Below are positions 1 to 9,106 of a stretch of DNA of 64,000 bases, piece after piece. The position numbers and the translations under genes are program-made. The notes beneath the pieces were generated by a model, which made no database searches, was not told where the DNA came from, and saw only the letters and a list, made by a program, of their open reading frames with translations. Each line of letters begins with the position of its first letter. Positions within the stretch are counted from its first letter, which is position 1. Origin of the DNA: an uncultured Pseudodesulfovibrio sp. (GTDB lineage: Bacteria > Desulfobacterota > Desulfovibrionia > Desulfovibrionales > Desulfovibrionaceae); the NCBI RefSeq assembly GCF_963677845.1, contig NZ_OY782498.1, positions 2,115,518 through 2,179,517 on the forward strand, read 5' to 3'.

Positions 1-50
1 TCCCGCAGATGGCCTTGTCACTCATCGGCTAGTCCACTCCTTCTCCAACA

Positions 51-87
51 TGAGGACCGACTCGGAACCAATCCGGGCCGGTCCTCA
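51..87 (+). terminator. Hairpin, possible terminator of the upstream gene
   Basis: A 9-bp inverted repeat (TGAGGACCG at 51-59 with CGGTCCTCA at 79-87) encloses a 19-nt loop. It lies about 20 bp past a TAG at 30-32 that could end a gene to the left. No strong T tract follows, so it may be an inefficient terminator or a processing hairpin. Confidence 0.4.
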
Positions 88-365
88 CTCTTTACATCGT
101 CCAAACTCCCGACGCGGTTACATCTTTTTTCCCATCGGCGTTTTTTTCCGGCCTGCACTTTCCCTCACGGAGAACAAATGGTTTCACCCCACTCTCAACT
201 ATCTTTTTTTATTAAGAATTATTTATTTTCATTTCATCAGAACGGCTTCATCAAAACAAAACAGATCAATTATTCATTTTTAAAAAATATTTACTAACAT
301 ATTTTTTATATAAGTTAATATTAAACGGTATTCATATTGCTCATTTTGTAGTCAGGAGGCGAACA
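88..365. other. AT-rich intergenic leader upstream of the sigma factor gene
   Basis: No convincing gene was seen in this stretch. The part from about 190 to 350 is very AT-rich, with long T and A runs, unlike the flagellar genes that follow. A good ribosome binding site (AGGAGG at 355-360) precedes the ATG at 366. I looked for a GG-N10-GC sigma-54 element and found none. No confident sigma-70 hexamer pair was identified, although the AT-rich segment at 280-325 is the likeliest promoter area. Confidence 0.4.
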
Positions 366-947
366 ATGAGTAGCACATTAATTGAAATAGAAAATAATTT
401 TGGCAACATATCATATGATGAACTCTTTAAAAGACATTCTAAACTGATATTTAGACTCATTTATAACTTCATCAATGCAAAAAATATAAGACTGCACAAC
501 AGTGAAGTTGATGACGTATTTCAAGAAATTGCATTGAAAATTTACAAAAACAACTACCTTTCTAAATATAATAAAGAAAAAAGCTCATTTATAACATGGC
601 TTAATATCATCTGTAAAACAACTACAATTGATTATTACAGAAAAAAAATCCGCTGGACAGAATCAGTACTCACCGAGGCTCATTCCACCACTAATGAATC
701 AAGCATTGATACGGCAATGTTCAGCCTCCCGGCGGGAGTTCTTACAGCCAGACAGACAGAAGTCATAACGCTACTTTTCAAAGAAGGAATGGTGGCCTGC
801 GAAGTTGCAACGGCATTGGGAATCACAACCAGAACCGTCAGAAGCATCAAGTTCCAGGCCCTGAACAGACTTCGTGGATATTACGGCGCCACAACAGCTC
901 TGCACGAAATAAGCGTCTCTGAAAATCCCAAGAGGAAAGTCTCATGA
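366..947 (+). CDS. ECF-like RNA polymerase sigma factor at the head of the flagellar hook operon
   Basis: A 193-residue protein with the two-domain layout of a small sigma-70 factor. A region 2-like segment (about residues 20-95) has the acidic VDDVFQEI stretch followed by the aromatic FITWLN and DYYRKK elements. A region 4-like segment (about 124-172) begins LTARQTEVITLLF and contains a helix-turn-helix near 142-165. It would direct RNA polymerase to a specific promoter set. Its stop overlaps the flgD start (ATGA), so the two are translationally coupled, which suggests that it controls flagellar genes or is co-expressed with them. The first 350 bases are much more AT-rich than flgD. It is too short to be FliA (sigma-28, about 250 residues) and has no obvious region 3. 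No anti-sigma partner lies next to it. The assignment to the sigma-70 superfamily is good; the regulon is inferred. Confidence 0.78.
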   Translation: MSSTLIEIENNFGNISYDELFKRHSKLIFRLIYNFINAKNIRLHNSEVDDVFQEIALKIYKNNYLSKYNKEKSSFITWLNIICKTTTIDYYRKKIRWTESVLTEAHSTTNESSIDTAMFSLPAGVLTARQTEVITLLFKEGMVACEVATALGITTRTVRSIKFQALNRLRGYYGATTALHEISVSENPKRKVS

Positions 948-1630
948 GTATCGACACCACAAGTTATTACGACTCACTGGTGCAGTCTTCTGCGCCTGAT
1001 CCGGTCACCATCACCACAGATACTGAAGCCAGCTCCCTCTCCTCGGATGATTTCATCACGCTGTTGCTGGCCGAGTTGCAATATCAGGACCCAACAGAGC
1101 CTGTGGACAACGCACAGATGGTCGACCAGATGACCCAATACTCCCAGCTCGAACAGATGACAGAGATGAATGAAAAAATGGATGCCCTGACCGAAAGTCT
1201 TGGTTCCATGACCGCCGCCAACGGCTTGGACTACCTCGGCAAACAGGTCGAAGCAGACGGCTCAACCATCAGCGTGTCAGGGGATTCCATCTCCTCTCTA
1301 TATTTTGAACTGCCCGAAGATGCCGCGTCAGTGACCTGCAACGTTTACGACAGCAACGGCACCATCGTGGACACCGAAACCTACACCGAACTGGATGCCG
1401 GGATCAGCGCATTCACGTGGGACGGCACTGATTACAACGGCGACACAGCGAGCAACGGCATATACTACGTGGTCGTTTCCGCACAAGACAGCAATGGAGC
1501 GGATATCGGCGTATCCACCACGACCACCGGCACCGTTATCGGCATCAGCAATACCGATGATGGCGTCATCCTTTCTCTCGACGACGGACGCACCGTGAAC
1601 ATGCTGGACGTCACATACGCCACCTCTTGA
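944..1630 (+). CDS. flgD: Flagellar hook assembly (capping) protein FlgD
   Basis: FlgD caps the growing hook and is needed for FlgE polymerisation outside the cell. The 228-residue product has the family's N-terminal signature: an amphipathic FITLLLAELQ segment followed by QYQDPTEP (residues 46-53) and a glutamine/methionine-rich helix (60-85). The C-terminal half (about 100-220) is a beta-sandwich/tudor-like region with the WDGTDYNGDTASNGIYYV signature of FlgD Ig-like domains. It overlaps the sigma factor gene by 4 nt and is followed 39 nt later by flgE. Length and order fit a standard hook operon. Confidence 0.93.
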   Translation: MSIDTTSYYDSLVQSSAPDPVTITTDTEASSLSSDDFITLLLAELQYQDPTEPVDNAQMVDQMTQYSQLEQMTEMNEKMDALTESLGSMTAANGLDYLGKQVEADGSTISVSGDSISSLYFELPEDAASVTCNVYDSNGTIVDTETYTELDAGISAFTWDGTDYNGDTASNGIYYVVVSAQDSNGADIGVSTTTTGTVIGISNTDDGVILSLDDGRTVNMLDVTYATS

Positions 1631-1669
1631 TCAAATTAATCAATTTTCTGTCAATACAAGGAGATAGAC

Positions 1670-3220
1670 ATGAGTATTACAGGATCAATGTACGCAGGGA
1701 TTTCCGGTCTTCAGGCACAAAGTCAGGCGACTTCGGTGGTCAGCAGCAACCTCGCGAACTCCACAACCACTGGCTACAAAAGTTCATCCATCGTTTTCGA
1801 AGATGTTTTCTACAGCACGGTCTACGCAGGCAACAGCGCTGACCAGGTCGGTAACGGTGTATCCGTGGCCTCCATCAATACCGACTTTTCCCAAGGAGCA
1901 TACCAATCCACCAACTCAGTTACTGACGTGGCCATCAACGGTGACGGATTCTACATGCTCGTGGACCCGGACACAGACAATATCTATTACACCCGCGCTG
2001 GCAACTTTACCTTTGACACGAATGGCTACCTCGTAGATGCCCACGGCAATCGTGTTCAGGGGTGGGAAATGGCAGACGATTCCATCTCCGGCGGGTTGAC
2101 CGATATCCAACTGGACAACTCTCAGTCCCCGCCCAACGCCACCAGCGAAATCAGCTTCTCGTTGAACCTCGATTCTACATCCACGGATAACAGCACATCC
2201 ACCACCAGCCCATACACAGCACTGTTTGATGCCTATGACGGTACGGCAGAACCACCCATGGACGACTCCCGTTATGCATATCAGACAACCATCTCGACAT
2301 ATGATGAAAACGGTGCCGCTCATGACATGACCATATATTTCGATCCCGTTGAAACCACTGACGGCGATCTGGTCTGGGAATACGTCCTGACTTGTGACGC
2401 CAGCGAAGACATGCGTGATTTCAACGGCACTGAAATGAGCACCACAAGCGGTGCGGGCGCACTCATGACCGGCACCATGACGTTCTCCTCTTCCGGTGAT
2501 CTGCAAAGCATGACTGCGTTCACCCTCTCGGACACGCCGACGGACCCAACCGATCCCATGGCTGCCGAGAACTGGGAACTGGCGGAATTCGACACCAACG
2601 GGCTGCCCATCTTCGACACCAATTCCACCGGCTCCGACGAAAATCAGGAAATCACACTGGACCTCGGCATATCGAACTCGGACTACAGCACAGGCACCGG
2701 TTGGGACACCACCGGCGGCATTGACTCACTGGATGACTTGAACGCGGCAACCATTACCGACGACCTGCCTTCATTCAATACGGGCGTTCTTGCCACAGGC
2801 GCCACCACCAGCACGACCTCCGGGTCCGCCACATTCAGCCTGAATCAGGACGGCTATGCACCCGGCGTACTGATCGATGTTTCCATCAGCGAAAACGGCG
2901 TGCTTTCAGGTCGATATACCAATGGGCAGACACAAGAACTGTACACTCTCGGACTGGCAGACTTCACCAACACACAGGGGCTCTACTCCGAAGGAAGCAA
3001 CCTATTTTCGGCCACCACTGAATCCGGACAGGCCTATATAGGCACTCCCGGCTCCGCAGGCTTCGGCTCCATAGCCTCCAACGTTCTGGAACAATCCAAC
3101 GTGGACACAGCCACGGAACTGACCAACCTCATCATTATCCAAGCCGCGTATCAGGCCAACTCCAAAGTCGTCACTACGGCAGACACTCTGCTCCAGACAG
3201 CCATTGGTATGAAGCGATAA
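1670..3220 (+). CDS. flgE: Flagellar hook protein FlgE
   Basis: FlgE is the structural subunit of the hook. The 516-residue protein has the conserved N-terminal rod/hook motif (residues 1-45: SMYAGISGLQAQ, then SNLANSTTTGYK) and the C-terminal coiled-coil segment ending in ADTLLQTAIGMKR. Together these form the D0 core. The variable D1-D3 middle is rich in Thr, Ser, Asp and Asn, as is usual for exported, surface-exposed axial proteins, and contains no cysteine that I can see outside the CDASEDM segment. A clear ribosome binding site (AAGGAGA) precedes the ATG at 1670. It is longer than the about 400-residue enterobacterial FlgE, as is common in Desulfovibrio. Confidence 0.94.
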   Translation: MSITGSMYAGISGLQAQSQATSVVSSNLANSTTTGYKSSSIVFEDVFYSTVYAGNSADQVGNGVSVASINTDFSQGAYQSTNSVTDVAINGDGFYMLVDPDTDNIYYTRAGNFTFDTNGYLVDAHGNRVQGWEMADDSISGGLTDIQLDNSQSPPNATSEISFSLNLDSTSTDNSTSTTSPYTALFDAYDGTAEPPMDDSRYAYQTTISTYDENGAAHDMTIYFDPVETTDGDLVWEYVLTCDASEDMRDFNGTEMSTTSGAGALMTGTMTFSSSGDLQSMTAFTLSDTPTDPTDPMAAENWELAEFDTNGLPIFDTNSTGSDENQEITLDLGISNSDYSTGTGWDTTGGIDSLDDLNAATITDDLPSFNTGVLATGATTSTTSGSATFSLNQDGYAPGVLIDVSISENGVLSGRYTNGQTQELYTLGLADFTNTQGLYSEGSNLFSATTESGQAYIGTPGSAGFGSIASNVLEQSNVDTATELTNLIIIQAAYQANSKVVTTADTLLQTAIGMKR

Positions 3221-3244
3221 CGGTCACGATATCGGGAGGGCGAC

Positions 3245-5257
3245 ATGATCAACAATCTGTATAATATCGGGCTGAAGTCACTGCAAAATGCGCAAGTGTC
3301 CATCGACAATGCGTCGAACAACATCGCCAATGCAGACACTCCCGGATACCAACAGACAGAGGCCATTTACGAAACCGGCGATTCCATCACCATACAAGGT
3401 CTCACTGTCGGCACGGGTGCGGACGTGGTGGCCATCCAGTCGGCATTCGATGAATTTGTGGAAGCGCAATATCTCGACGCCTCCGCAGATTTGGCCTGTC
3501 AAAACGCAGCCTATCAATACCTGTATCAACTCGACTCACTGCTAAACCAAACGGACGGTGGACTCAGTACATCGCTGGATAATTTCTTCCTGGCCTGGAA
3601 TGAGTTGAGCACTGACCCGGACTCGCTGTCCGCACGTGAAGCCCTATTGGGTGAAACGCAATCATTAATCTACGGTCTCAATTCCACAGCAGAACAACTT
3701 GAAGGTGTGGAAGAAAGCATCAACACGGAAATCCAGAGCGAAATAAGCGAAGCCAATCAACTCATCGAAGACATAGCCCTGTCGAATGCGGCCATTGCAG
3801 CCAATCCAAATGATCTTCAAGCCATTGCCGAACGCGATCAGATGATCCGTAATCTCGATGCGATCATCGGAGTCAACGCGCTTTACAAATCCAATGGGGA
3901 AGTCACGATCATGACCGAAGAGGGATATACCATGGTGGATGGAACTGAAACGCACAGCCTTGTCTATGGCGATCCGAATGCTACGGCTTCACTGATTCGT
4001 GACTCTGATTATGATGGAACTATCGAGTTCTCCGGGTCATCAAGTGAAGAACTCCTTCTTGAATTCGTTTCTACCGGCCCGGACGGAACAGCGGAATTCA
4101 AAGTCTCCACCGACGGCGGCAAGACCTGGTTGGAAGACGAAAACGGCGACACCATGCTCTACACGGCGGGTGACGAGAATTCCCCGGTTGAGATCGAAGG
4201 GGTAGAGATATGGTTTGAGGGCAGTACAGCAGATCATGCAACAGGTGATCGATACGCCGTTACCCCCAAAAGTGGTCTGTATTGGGAAACCGGTGATGGT
4301 TCATTACAAAACATCACCCCCATGACCGATGCATCGGGGCAGGGAGTCTCCGGGCGTACTTCAGGAGGAAGTCTGGCGGGGCTTTATACGGCACGAGATG
4401 ACACAGTTCTCCCCACCCTTGACGCACTGGATGACATAGCCAATGCCCTCATCTGGGAAGTCAACGCCGAACATGCGCAGGGGGCCGGACTGGAACATCA
4501 CACAGGACTGACTGGCAGCTACAGCATGGAAGATTCCAGCGCCCTGCTCAGCAACAGTGGTCTCACATACGCCGACAATATTCAGGCCGGAGAGCTTGAA
4601 TTGGTGACATACAACGCAGACGGAACGGTCTCCACTTCGGCTGTCATATCCGTTGATCCGGCCACGAATTCCATGGATGACATCATCAATTCCATCAACA
4701 CACTCTATGCAGGAGAACTCACGGCATCCGTCAACGGTGACGGGCAACTGCAAATCGCAGCAGCCTCGGACGTAAGTTTCGAGATTGCAGGAGACTCATC
4801 AAACCTTCTTGCCGCGACAGGCATGAATACCTTTTTCACGGGTTCGGATGCTTCGACCATTGCAATAGACAGTTACATCGCAACCGACACCGCACACATC
4901 AACAGCGGAGTCGTTGGTGACGACGGTCTGGTTTCATCTGGAAACAACGATGTAGCCAACGCAATGATGACTCTTTCAAGCGAAAACGTCTCTGTAGGAA
5001 CCATGAGCACAACACTCAGTGGTGCCCTTTCAACGCTTGTATCTGACGTTGGTTCAGCAACCTATTCCACAGAACTCAAGCTGACCTATGCCCAGACTTC
5101 AGCCCAATACCTTTACGACCAACAGGCCTCTGTCAGTGAAGTAAATGTTGACGAAGAGCTTCTCGATCTCACCAAGTATCAACAACAATACCAAGCTGCT
5201 GCAGAAATAATCTCTGTCACGCGAACCATGATGGATACCATTTTGGACATGGTCTAA
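3245..5257 (+). CDS. flgK: Flagellar hook-filament junction protein FlgK (HAP1)
   Basis: FlgK joins hook to filament. The 670-residue protein starts with the axial-protein motif (NIGLKSLQNAQVSIDNASNNIANADTPGYQQ region, residues 7-38) and ends with the matching C-terminal helix (KYQQQYQAAAEIISVTRTMMDTILDMV). Residues of about 90-200 form the long coiled-coil region typical of HAP1. It is about 120 residues longer than the E. coli protein; the extra sequence lies in the acidic Ser/Thr-rich centre. It sits 24 nt after flgE and 16 nt before flgL, so it belongs to one operon. Confidence 0.93.
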   Translation: MINNLYNIGLKSLQNAQVSIDNASNNIANADTPGYQQTEAIYETGDSITIQGLTVGTGADVVAIQSAFDEFVEAQYLDASADLACQNAAYQYLYQLDSLLNQTDGGLSTSLDNFFLAWNELSTDPDSLSAREALLGETQSLIYGLNSTAEQLEGVEESINTEIQSEISEANQLIEDIALSNAAIAANPNDLQAIAERDQMIRNLDAIIGVNALYKSNGEVTIMTEEGYTMVDGTETHSLVYGDPNATASLIRDSDYDGTIEFSGSSSEELLLEFVSTGPDGTAEFKVSTDGGKTWLEDENGDTMLYTAGDENSPVEIEGVEIWFEGSTADHATGDRYAVTPKSGLYWETGDGSLQNITPMTDASGQGVSGRTSGGSLAGLYTARDDTVLPTLDALDDIANALIWEVNAEHAQGAGLEHHTGLTGSYSMEDSSALLSNSGLTYADNIQAGELELVTYNADGTVSTSAVISVDPATNSMDDIINSINTLYAGELTASVNGDGQLQIAAASDVSFEIAGDSSNLLAATGMNTFFTGSDASTIAIDSYIATDTAHINSGVVGDDGLVSSGNNDVANAMMTLSSENVSVGTMSTTLSGALSTLVSDVGSATYSTELKLTYAQTSAQYLYDQQASVSEVNVDEELLDLTKYQQQYQAAAEIISVTRTMMDTILDMV

Positions 5258-5273
5258 CCTCAAAGGAACAGTC

Positions 5274-6467
5274 ATGCGTATCAGCACATCACAAATATTT
5301 TCCCAGTCTCTCAACCAGATGAATACCGCGCTCAATGATGTAGCGGAACTCAACATGATGGAATCCACTCAAAAAAAAATCAACAGGCCGTCAGATGATC
5401 CCGCCGGAATGGCGAATATCATGAACCTGAACGCTTACGATCAATCCCTGAGTGGCTACATGGATAACTGCGGAACCGCCACGGACAGTCTTGATTTGGC
5501 AGATCAAGCATTAATGCAGGTCAGTGAAAATATCATAGCTGCCATGGAACTGGCTGAACAGGGATCGACCGAAACATACACTGATGAACAGCTCCAGATG
5601 ATGGCTCTGGAAATGGAAAGCTACCTCGACAGTATACTCGCCATTTCCAACACCCAAATGGGGGCGGACTCTCTCTTTGCAGGAGATGACCTTGGCAATA
5701 ATGCTTACGAAATGGGCCTTGGCGTCACGTTGCCAAATGACTCATTGAACGATGCGAACTTTGCTTCCATGACCGGTGAAATCGACAGCACGGTCCACGT
5801 CCAATTCAGTGAACCAGGTGTCATCGGAACTGATGAAATCGACTGCCAATATTCCACCGATAACGGTCAGACATGGACAACCGCCACACTTGCGGCTGGC
5901 GACACGACCATTGATGTCGGGACCGCCCAGATTGAATTCACAACAGGTACCCCGGTGACAGCGGCTGACGGCAACGGAAACGGCACTGAATTCTATCTGC
6001 GAGAAGCGGCCCATTACACAGGAAGTGACACAGCCATGTCCGTTGCCATTTCCGAAAACACCAATGTGGATATGACCACCGTGGGCAGTACTGTCTTCGG
6101 CGGTGTCGACCCGGCAACCAACATGCCTTACACAGAACCCAATCTCTTCGAGACCTTAAGCGACTGCATCGTCTACATGGAAACTGGCAATCAGGATGCA
6201 GTGGCCGCATGTCTCGACGATTTGCGCGACGCTCATGAAAATGTCGAAACTGGTTCGGCCAACGTCGGCGCGAGAGAAAACAAAATTTCCTACACCGAGC
6301 AATCCTTGGGGCTGATCCGGGAAGTGACCACAAACAGTATCAGCCGCGAGGAAGACGCCAACGCAACTCAACTGATTGTCGAGCTTGAACAGGCCAATTA
6401 CGTCTATGAAGCTGTGCTCAGATCGACTGCTGACATCATGAAAATGAGCATACTCAATTATATTTAA
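5274..6467 (+). CDS. flgL: Flagellar hook-filament junction protein FlgL (HAP3)
   Basis: FlgL is the second junction protein between hook and filament. The 397-residue product opens with a flagellin-like N-terminal D0 helix (RISTSQIFSQSLNQM) followed by the family hallmark KKINRPSDDPAGMA (residues 38-51). It closes with a C-terminal helix resembling flagellin (ATQLIVELEQANYVYEAVLRSTADIMKMSILNYI). It follows flgK by 16 nt and precedes fliD by 10 nt. The SDDP motif and the position directly after flgK favour FlgL over flagellin FliC, which is absent from this window. Confidence 0.92.
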   Translation: MRISTSQIFSQSLNQMNTALNDVAELNMMESTQKKINRPSDDPAGMANIMNLNAYDQSLSGYMDNCGTATDSLDLADQALMQVSENIIAAMELAEQGSTETYTDEQLQMMALEMESYLDSILAISNTQMGADSLFAGDDLGNNAYEMGLGVTLPNDSLNDANFASMTGEIDSTVHVQFSEPGVIGTDEIDCQYSTDNGQTWTTATLAAGDTTIDVGTAQIEFTTGTPVTAADGNGNGTEFYLREAAHYTGSDTAMSVAISENTNVDMTTVGSTVFGGVDPATNMPYTEPNLFETLSDCIVYMETGNQDAVAACLDDLRDAHENVETGSANVGARENKISYTEQSLGLIREVTTNSISREEDANATQLIVELEQANYVYEAVLRSTADIMKMSILNYI

Positions 6468-6477
6468 GGAGGAAGTC

Positions 6478-8199
6478 ATGGGATACGTCTCTTCTGTTTC
6501 CAGTAATGTCATTGCATACGAGCCTGTTACGACCTCTGGTGAAGTCTCATTCTCAGGACTGGGTAACGGGACGGACTTCCAGGAAATCATCGACGTCACC
6601 ATTGATTCAGAAAGTTACCAGAAAGAAGAATACGAAGCCCAAAAGACTGAAACAGAATACATAATCAGCCTTTTGGAACAGCTGGAAAGCGAAATGGACG
6701 AACTCAACACCTCGCTGAAAGATTTGGACGAACCTGACGAGTTCTACACCATGGAAGGAACCAGCAGCGGCGATGAGGTCGATGTGGAAGTCACTGGCGA
6801 AGCGGATGTTGGAGTACACACTGTCATTGTTGACCAGTTGGCCCAAAATGACATCTGGATAAACAGCGCACAAGGATACGATACGGAAACTACTGTAGTC
6901 GCAGACACGGCCACAACTCTGGATATAACATTTCAGGGAGACACCATTTCCATCGACATAGCCGCCGGGACTACTCTTCAGGGCCTTGTGGACACTATTA
7001 ACGGCAGCGTGACTGCACGCGACAAGGTCGAGGCCGACCTCATGTTCGACGGCGACAGTTATTACTTTGTCCTGAAAAGCACCGACTCCGGCGAAGATAA
7101 CGCCATCACCATCGACAGCACGGGCTCACTGAACGGCATGGACCCGACTGGGTTCGCCAACACCCAGACAGCGCAAAACTCAAAAATCAAGGTAGATGGG
7201 TTCCCGGACGATCCAAACCAATGGATAGAACGCGACACCAATTCCATAGATGACGTAATAAACGGCATGACCCTTGATCTCAAAGAGACAACTGGAAGTG
7301 ATGGAGTCAAGATATCAGTGGATTACGACACTGACGGGATGCTCGACACCATCATGGATGTGGTAGCCGACATGAACCAGATCATTCTCGACATTCAGGT
7401 TCTGACAGGTCGCGTCACTGAGGAGGAAGACCCGGAAACGGAAGCCTATACAATCGACAACTACGCCATGGACATCATGTACAACGAACTCAAAAGCATC
7501 CTGTCATCAGGCGCACTCGGGTTCACACGATATGACGAAGATGAAGGAGGAGATTATTACAACGCTCTGTCACAAATCGGATTTTATACCGACACGGATG
7601 AAGGGTCTGACACATTCGGTCAACTGCTCGTGGAAGAAGACGAATTACAGGAAGCTTTGGACACCGATCCCGAAGCCGTGGCCGCATTATTTTCCGAAAG
7701 CGGTGTTGGCGAATCAGACAGTGACGACTTCCAAGTCATCTCTGTTATCGATTCCGTAACGCCTCCGGGTGATCATTCGGTTGAATATACCATTTCCGAT
7801 GGAGCGATCACCTCGGCAACTATTGACGGCAAAGAAGCTGAAATTGACGGCTGGACCATTCTCGGCACCGATTCGACCTCAACCGGTTTATTTATCTCGG
7901 TGGGAGACCATAGCGACGGGGACTATTCTGGCACGGCACGGGTAAAGCAGGGCAAAATCGGTGAAATATCAGACGCCCTTGATGCCATGTCAGATGAAGA
8001 CACTGGAACCCTGTCCATTCTCATCAAAAACTATGAAGAAAGCGTCACTAGTCTGGACAATCAGATATACAATGAAGAAAAACGACTCGACACATTGGAA
8101 ACATCACTGACACGCAAGTACGCTGCCCTCGATGCGACTTTAAGCACTTACGAAAACCTCAGCGCCATGCTCACGAGTCAATTGGCACAGCTTGATTAA
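6478..8199 (+). CDS. fliD: Flagellar filament capping protein FliD (HAP2)
   Basis: FliD forms the cap under which flagellin subunits fold. The 573-residue protein has the FliD N-terminal pattern (FSGLGNGTDFQEIIDVTIDSE near residues 22-43) with an early coiled coil. The FliD C-terminal domain ends in a long coiled coil (ISDALDAMSDEDTG to TLSTYENLSAMLTSQLAQLD, about 490-573). The product is strongly acidic, like its neighbours. AAGGAGG stands before the ATG at 6478. It is the last gene of this operon; after it comes a 250-bp gap. Confidence 0.9.
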   Translation: MGYVSSVSSNVIAYEPVTTSGEVSFSGLGNGTDFQEIIDVTIDSESYQKEEYEAQKTETEYIISLLEQLESEMDELNTSLKDLDEPDEFYTMEGTSSGDEVDVEVTGEADVGVHTVIVDQLAQNDIWINSAQGYDTETTVVADTATTLDITFQGDTISIDIAAGTTLQGLVDTINGSVTARDKVEADLMFDGDSYYFVLKSTDSGEDNAITIDSTGSLNGMDPTGFANTQTAQNSKIKVDGFPDDPNQWIERDTNSIDDVINGMTLDLKETTGSDGVKISVDYDTDGMLDTIMDVVADMNQIILDIQVLTGRVTEEEDPETEAYTIDNYAMDIMYNELKSILSSGALGFTRYDEDEGGDYYNALSQIGFYTDTDEGSDTFGQLLVEEDELQEALDTDPEAVAALFSESGVGESDSDDFQVISVIDSVTPPGDHSVEYTISDGAITSATIDGKEAEIDGWTILGTDSTSTGLFISVGDHSDGDYSGTARVKQGKIGEISDALDAMSDEDTGTLSILIKNYEESVTSLDNQIYNEEKRLDTLETSLTRKYAALDATLSTYENLSAMLTSQLAQLD

Positions 8200-8400
8200 T
8201 TCCGGGGACGATCTCTCTTTTCCGACGATATGAACCTCAATCTCCGACTCCCAACTTCACGAGAGTCGGACGTGTGCTCAGATTTTCTGAACTCATCGCC
8301 AGCAGATGCATTCGTAGCATTCTTGCGCATTATTCGCCTCAACACATCCACAGGAATTTCGACCGGCAATATCATGGCAACCCACCATTTTCATTTCATT
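8200..8400. other. Intergenic gap between convergent fliD and EF-hand genes
   Basis: I see no gene here. The segment separates the end of the flagellar operon from the terminator of the minus-strand EF-hand gene. A short reading frame covers part of it (about 8230-8433), but it has no recognisable product and overlaps the terminator, so I do not call it. Confidence 0.4.
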
Positions 8401-8431
8401 AAAAAAGGGCCGCATCTGTTGACACAGCCCT
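8401..8431 (-). terminator. Rho-independent terminator of the EF-hand gene
   Basis: Read on the minus strand, GGGC (8430-8427) pairs with GCCC (8410-8407), with an inner CTGT/ACAG helix, followed by TTTTTT (8406-8401). It lies 23 bp past the stop codon of the EF-hand gene. Confidence 0.7.
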
Positions 8432-8453
8432 GATTTCAGTCTTGCCAAAACGT

Positions 8454-8915
8454 TTAGGCACTAACATCCAATCCAGTTGATAAGGATTGATTATAGTCAC
8501 CGCCAAACATGGCGTCCTGCATTCGGCCATACTGTTCAACGCCTTGGGCTTGATTATCGCCGGAGTTACCTCCGGTCATATCCATCAACTGTTGGAAAGC
8601 CTGAGAGCCTCCGTTAAGTTTAATACCACCCAAGCCATTGCCCCCACGTCCCGCGTCAAGTTCTTCCTGCGACACAAAACCATCTTCATTGGTATCCAAT
8701 GGGTCAAGTTCTTCGGTACTGTCCGAAGAATCTGAGGCTTCAGAAGAGGATGCGCCAATCTGACTCACAAGGTCATCACTATCGGCGTCCATCGCATCCG
8801 CAAAATCCGAACTTTCTGACGACGCTTCGGGCGGGGGCGGAGGCGACTGCATGCCACCCTGCATTCCCATCATTCCGGCCATGGAACTCATCGAACTCAT
8901 AGAGCCAATTTCCAT
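8454..8915 (-). CDS. Small EF-hand (calcium-binding type) protein
   Basis: The 153-residue protein carries one canonical EF-hand loop (DTNEDGFVSQEE, residues 74-85), with acidic or Asn residues at loop positions 1, 3 and 5, Gly at 6 and Glu at 12. An earlier acidic stretch (about 40-52, DAMDADSDDLV) may be a degenerate partner hand. The N terminus is Met/Ser-rich (MEIGSMSSMSSMAGMMGMQGG) and a PPPPPE run follows. No signal peptide or membrane helix is visible. I chose the ATG at 8915 because AAGGAGA lies 6 nt upstream; a longer frame to 8990 starts without such a site. The role is unknown: calcium sensing is inferred from the loop only, and the place next to flagellar genes may be coincidental. 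Confidence 0.7.
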   Translation of the reverse strand: MEIGSMSSMSSMAGMMGMQGGMQSPPPPPEASSESSDFADAMDADSDDLVSQIGASSSEASDSSDSTEELDPLDTNEDGFVSQEELDAGRGGNGLGGIKLNGGSQAFQQLMDMTGGNSGDNQAQGVEQYGRMQDAMFGGDYNQSLSTGLDVSA

Positions 8916-9106
8916 AAGGCATCTCCTTGAATCATCCACTCCCGTTTTCACGGCCCGGCAACAGCCAATATGACTGTCTCCCCTCTCCAAAGGCGGGCGT
9001 GCGAAAAGGAAGCGAGGTACTTGATACTATTATCGCATACCCCAACCAGAACGTTACTAGGATTTTATTAAGAAGTGTTCAGAAAACCGAAAGGTCGAAC
9101 CTGCCA

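Noticed and set aside
1-32. Possible 3' end of a gene (frame ending MALSLIG then TAG)
   Set aside because: Only nine codons are inside the window and nothing identifies the product, so I do not annotate it.
50-283. 77-codon plus-strand frame upstream of the sigma factor
   Set aside because: It runs through a hairpin and very AT-rich DNA, has no ribosome site and no recognisable product.
5274-6467. Flagellin FliC
   Set aside because: The position after flgK, the SDDP motif and the length fit FlgL better.
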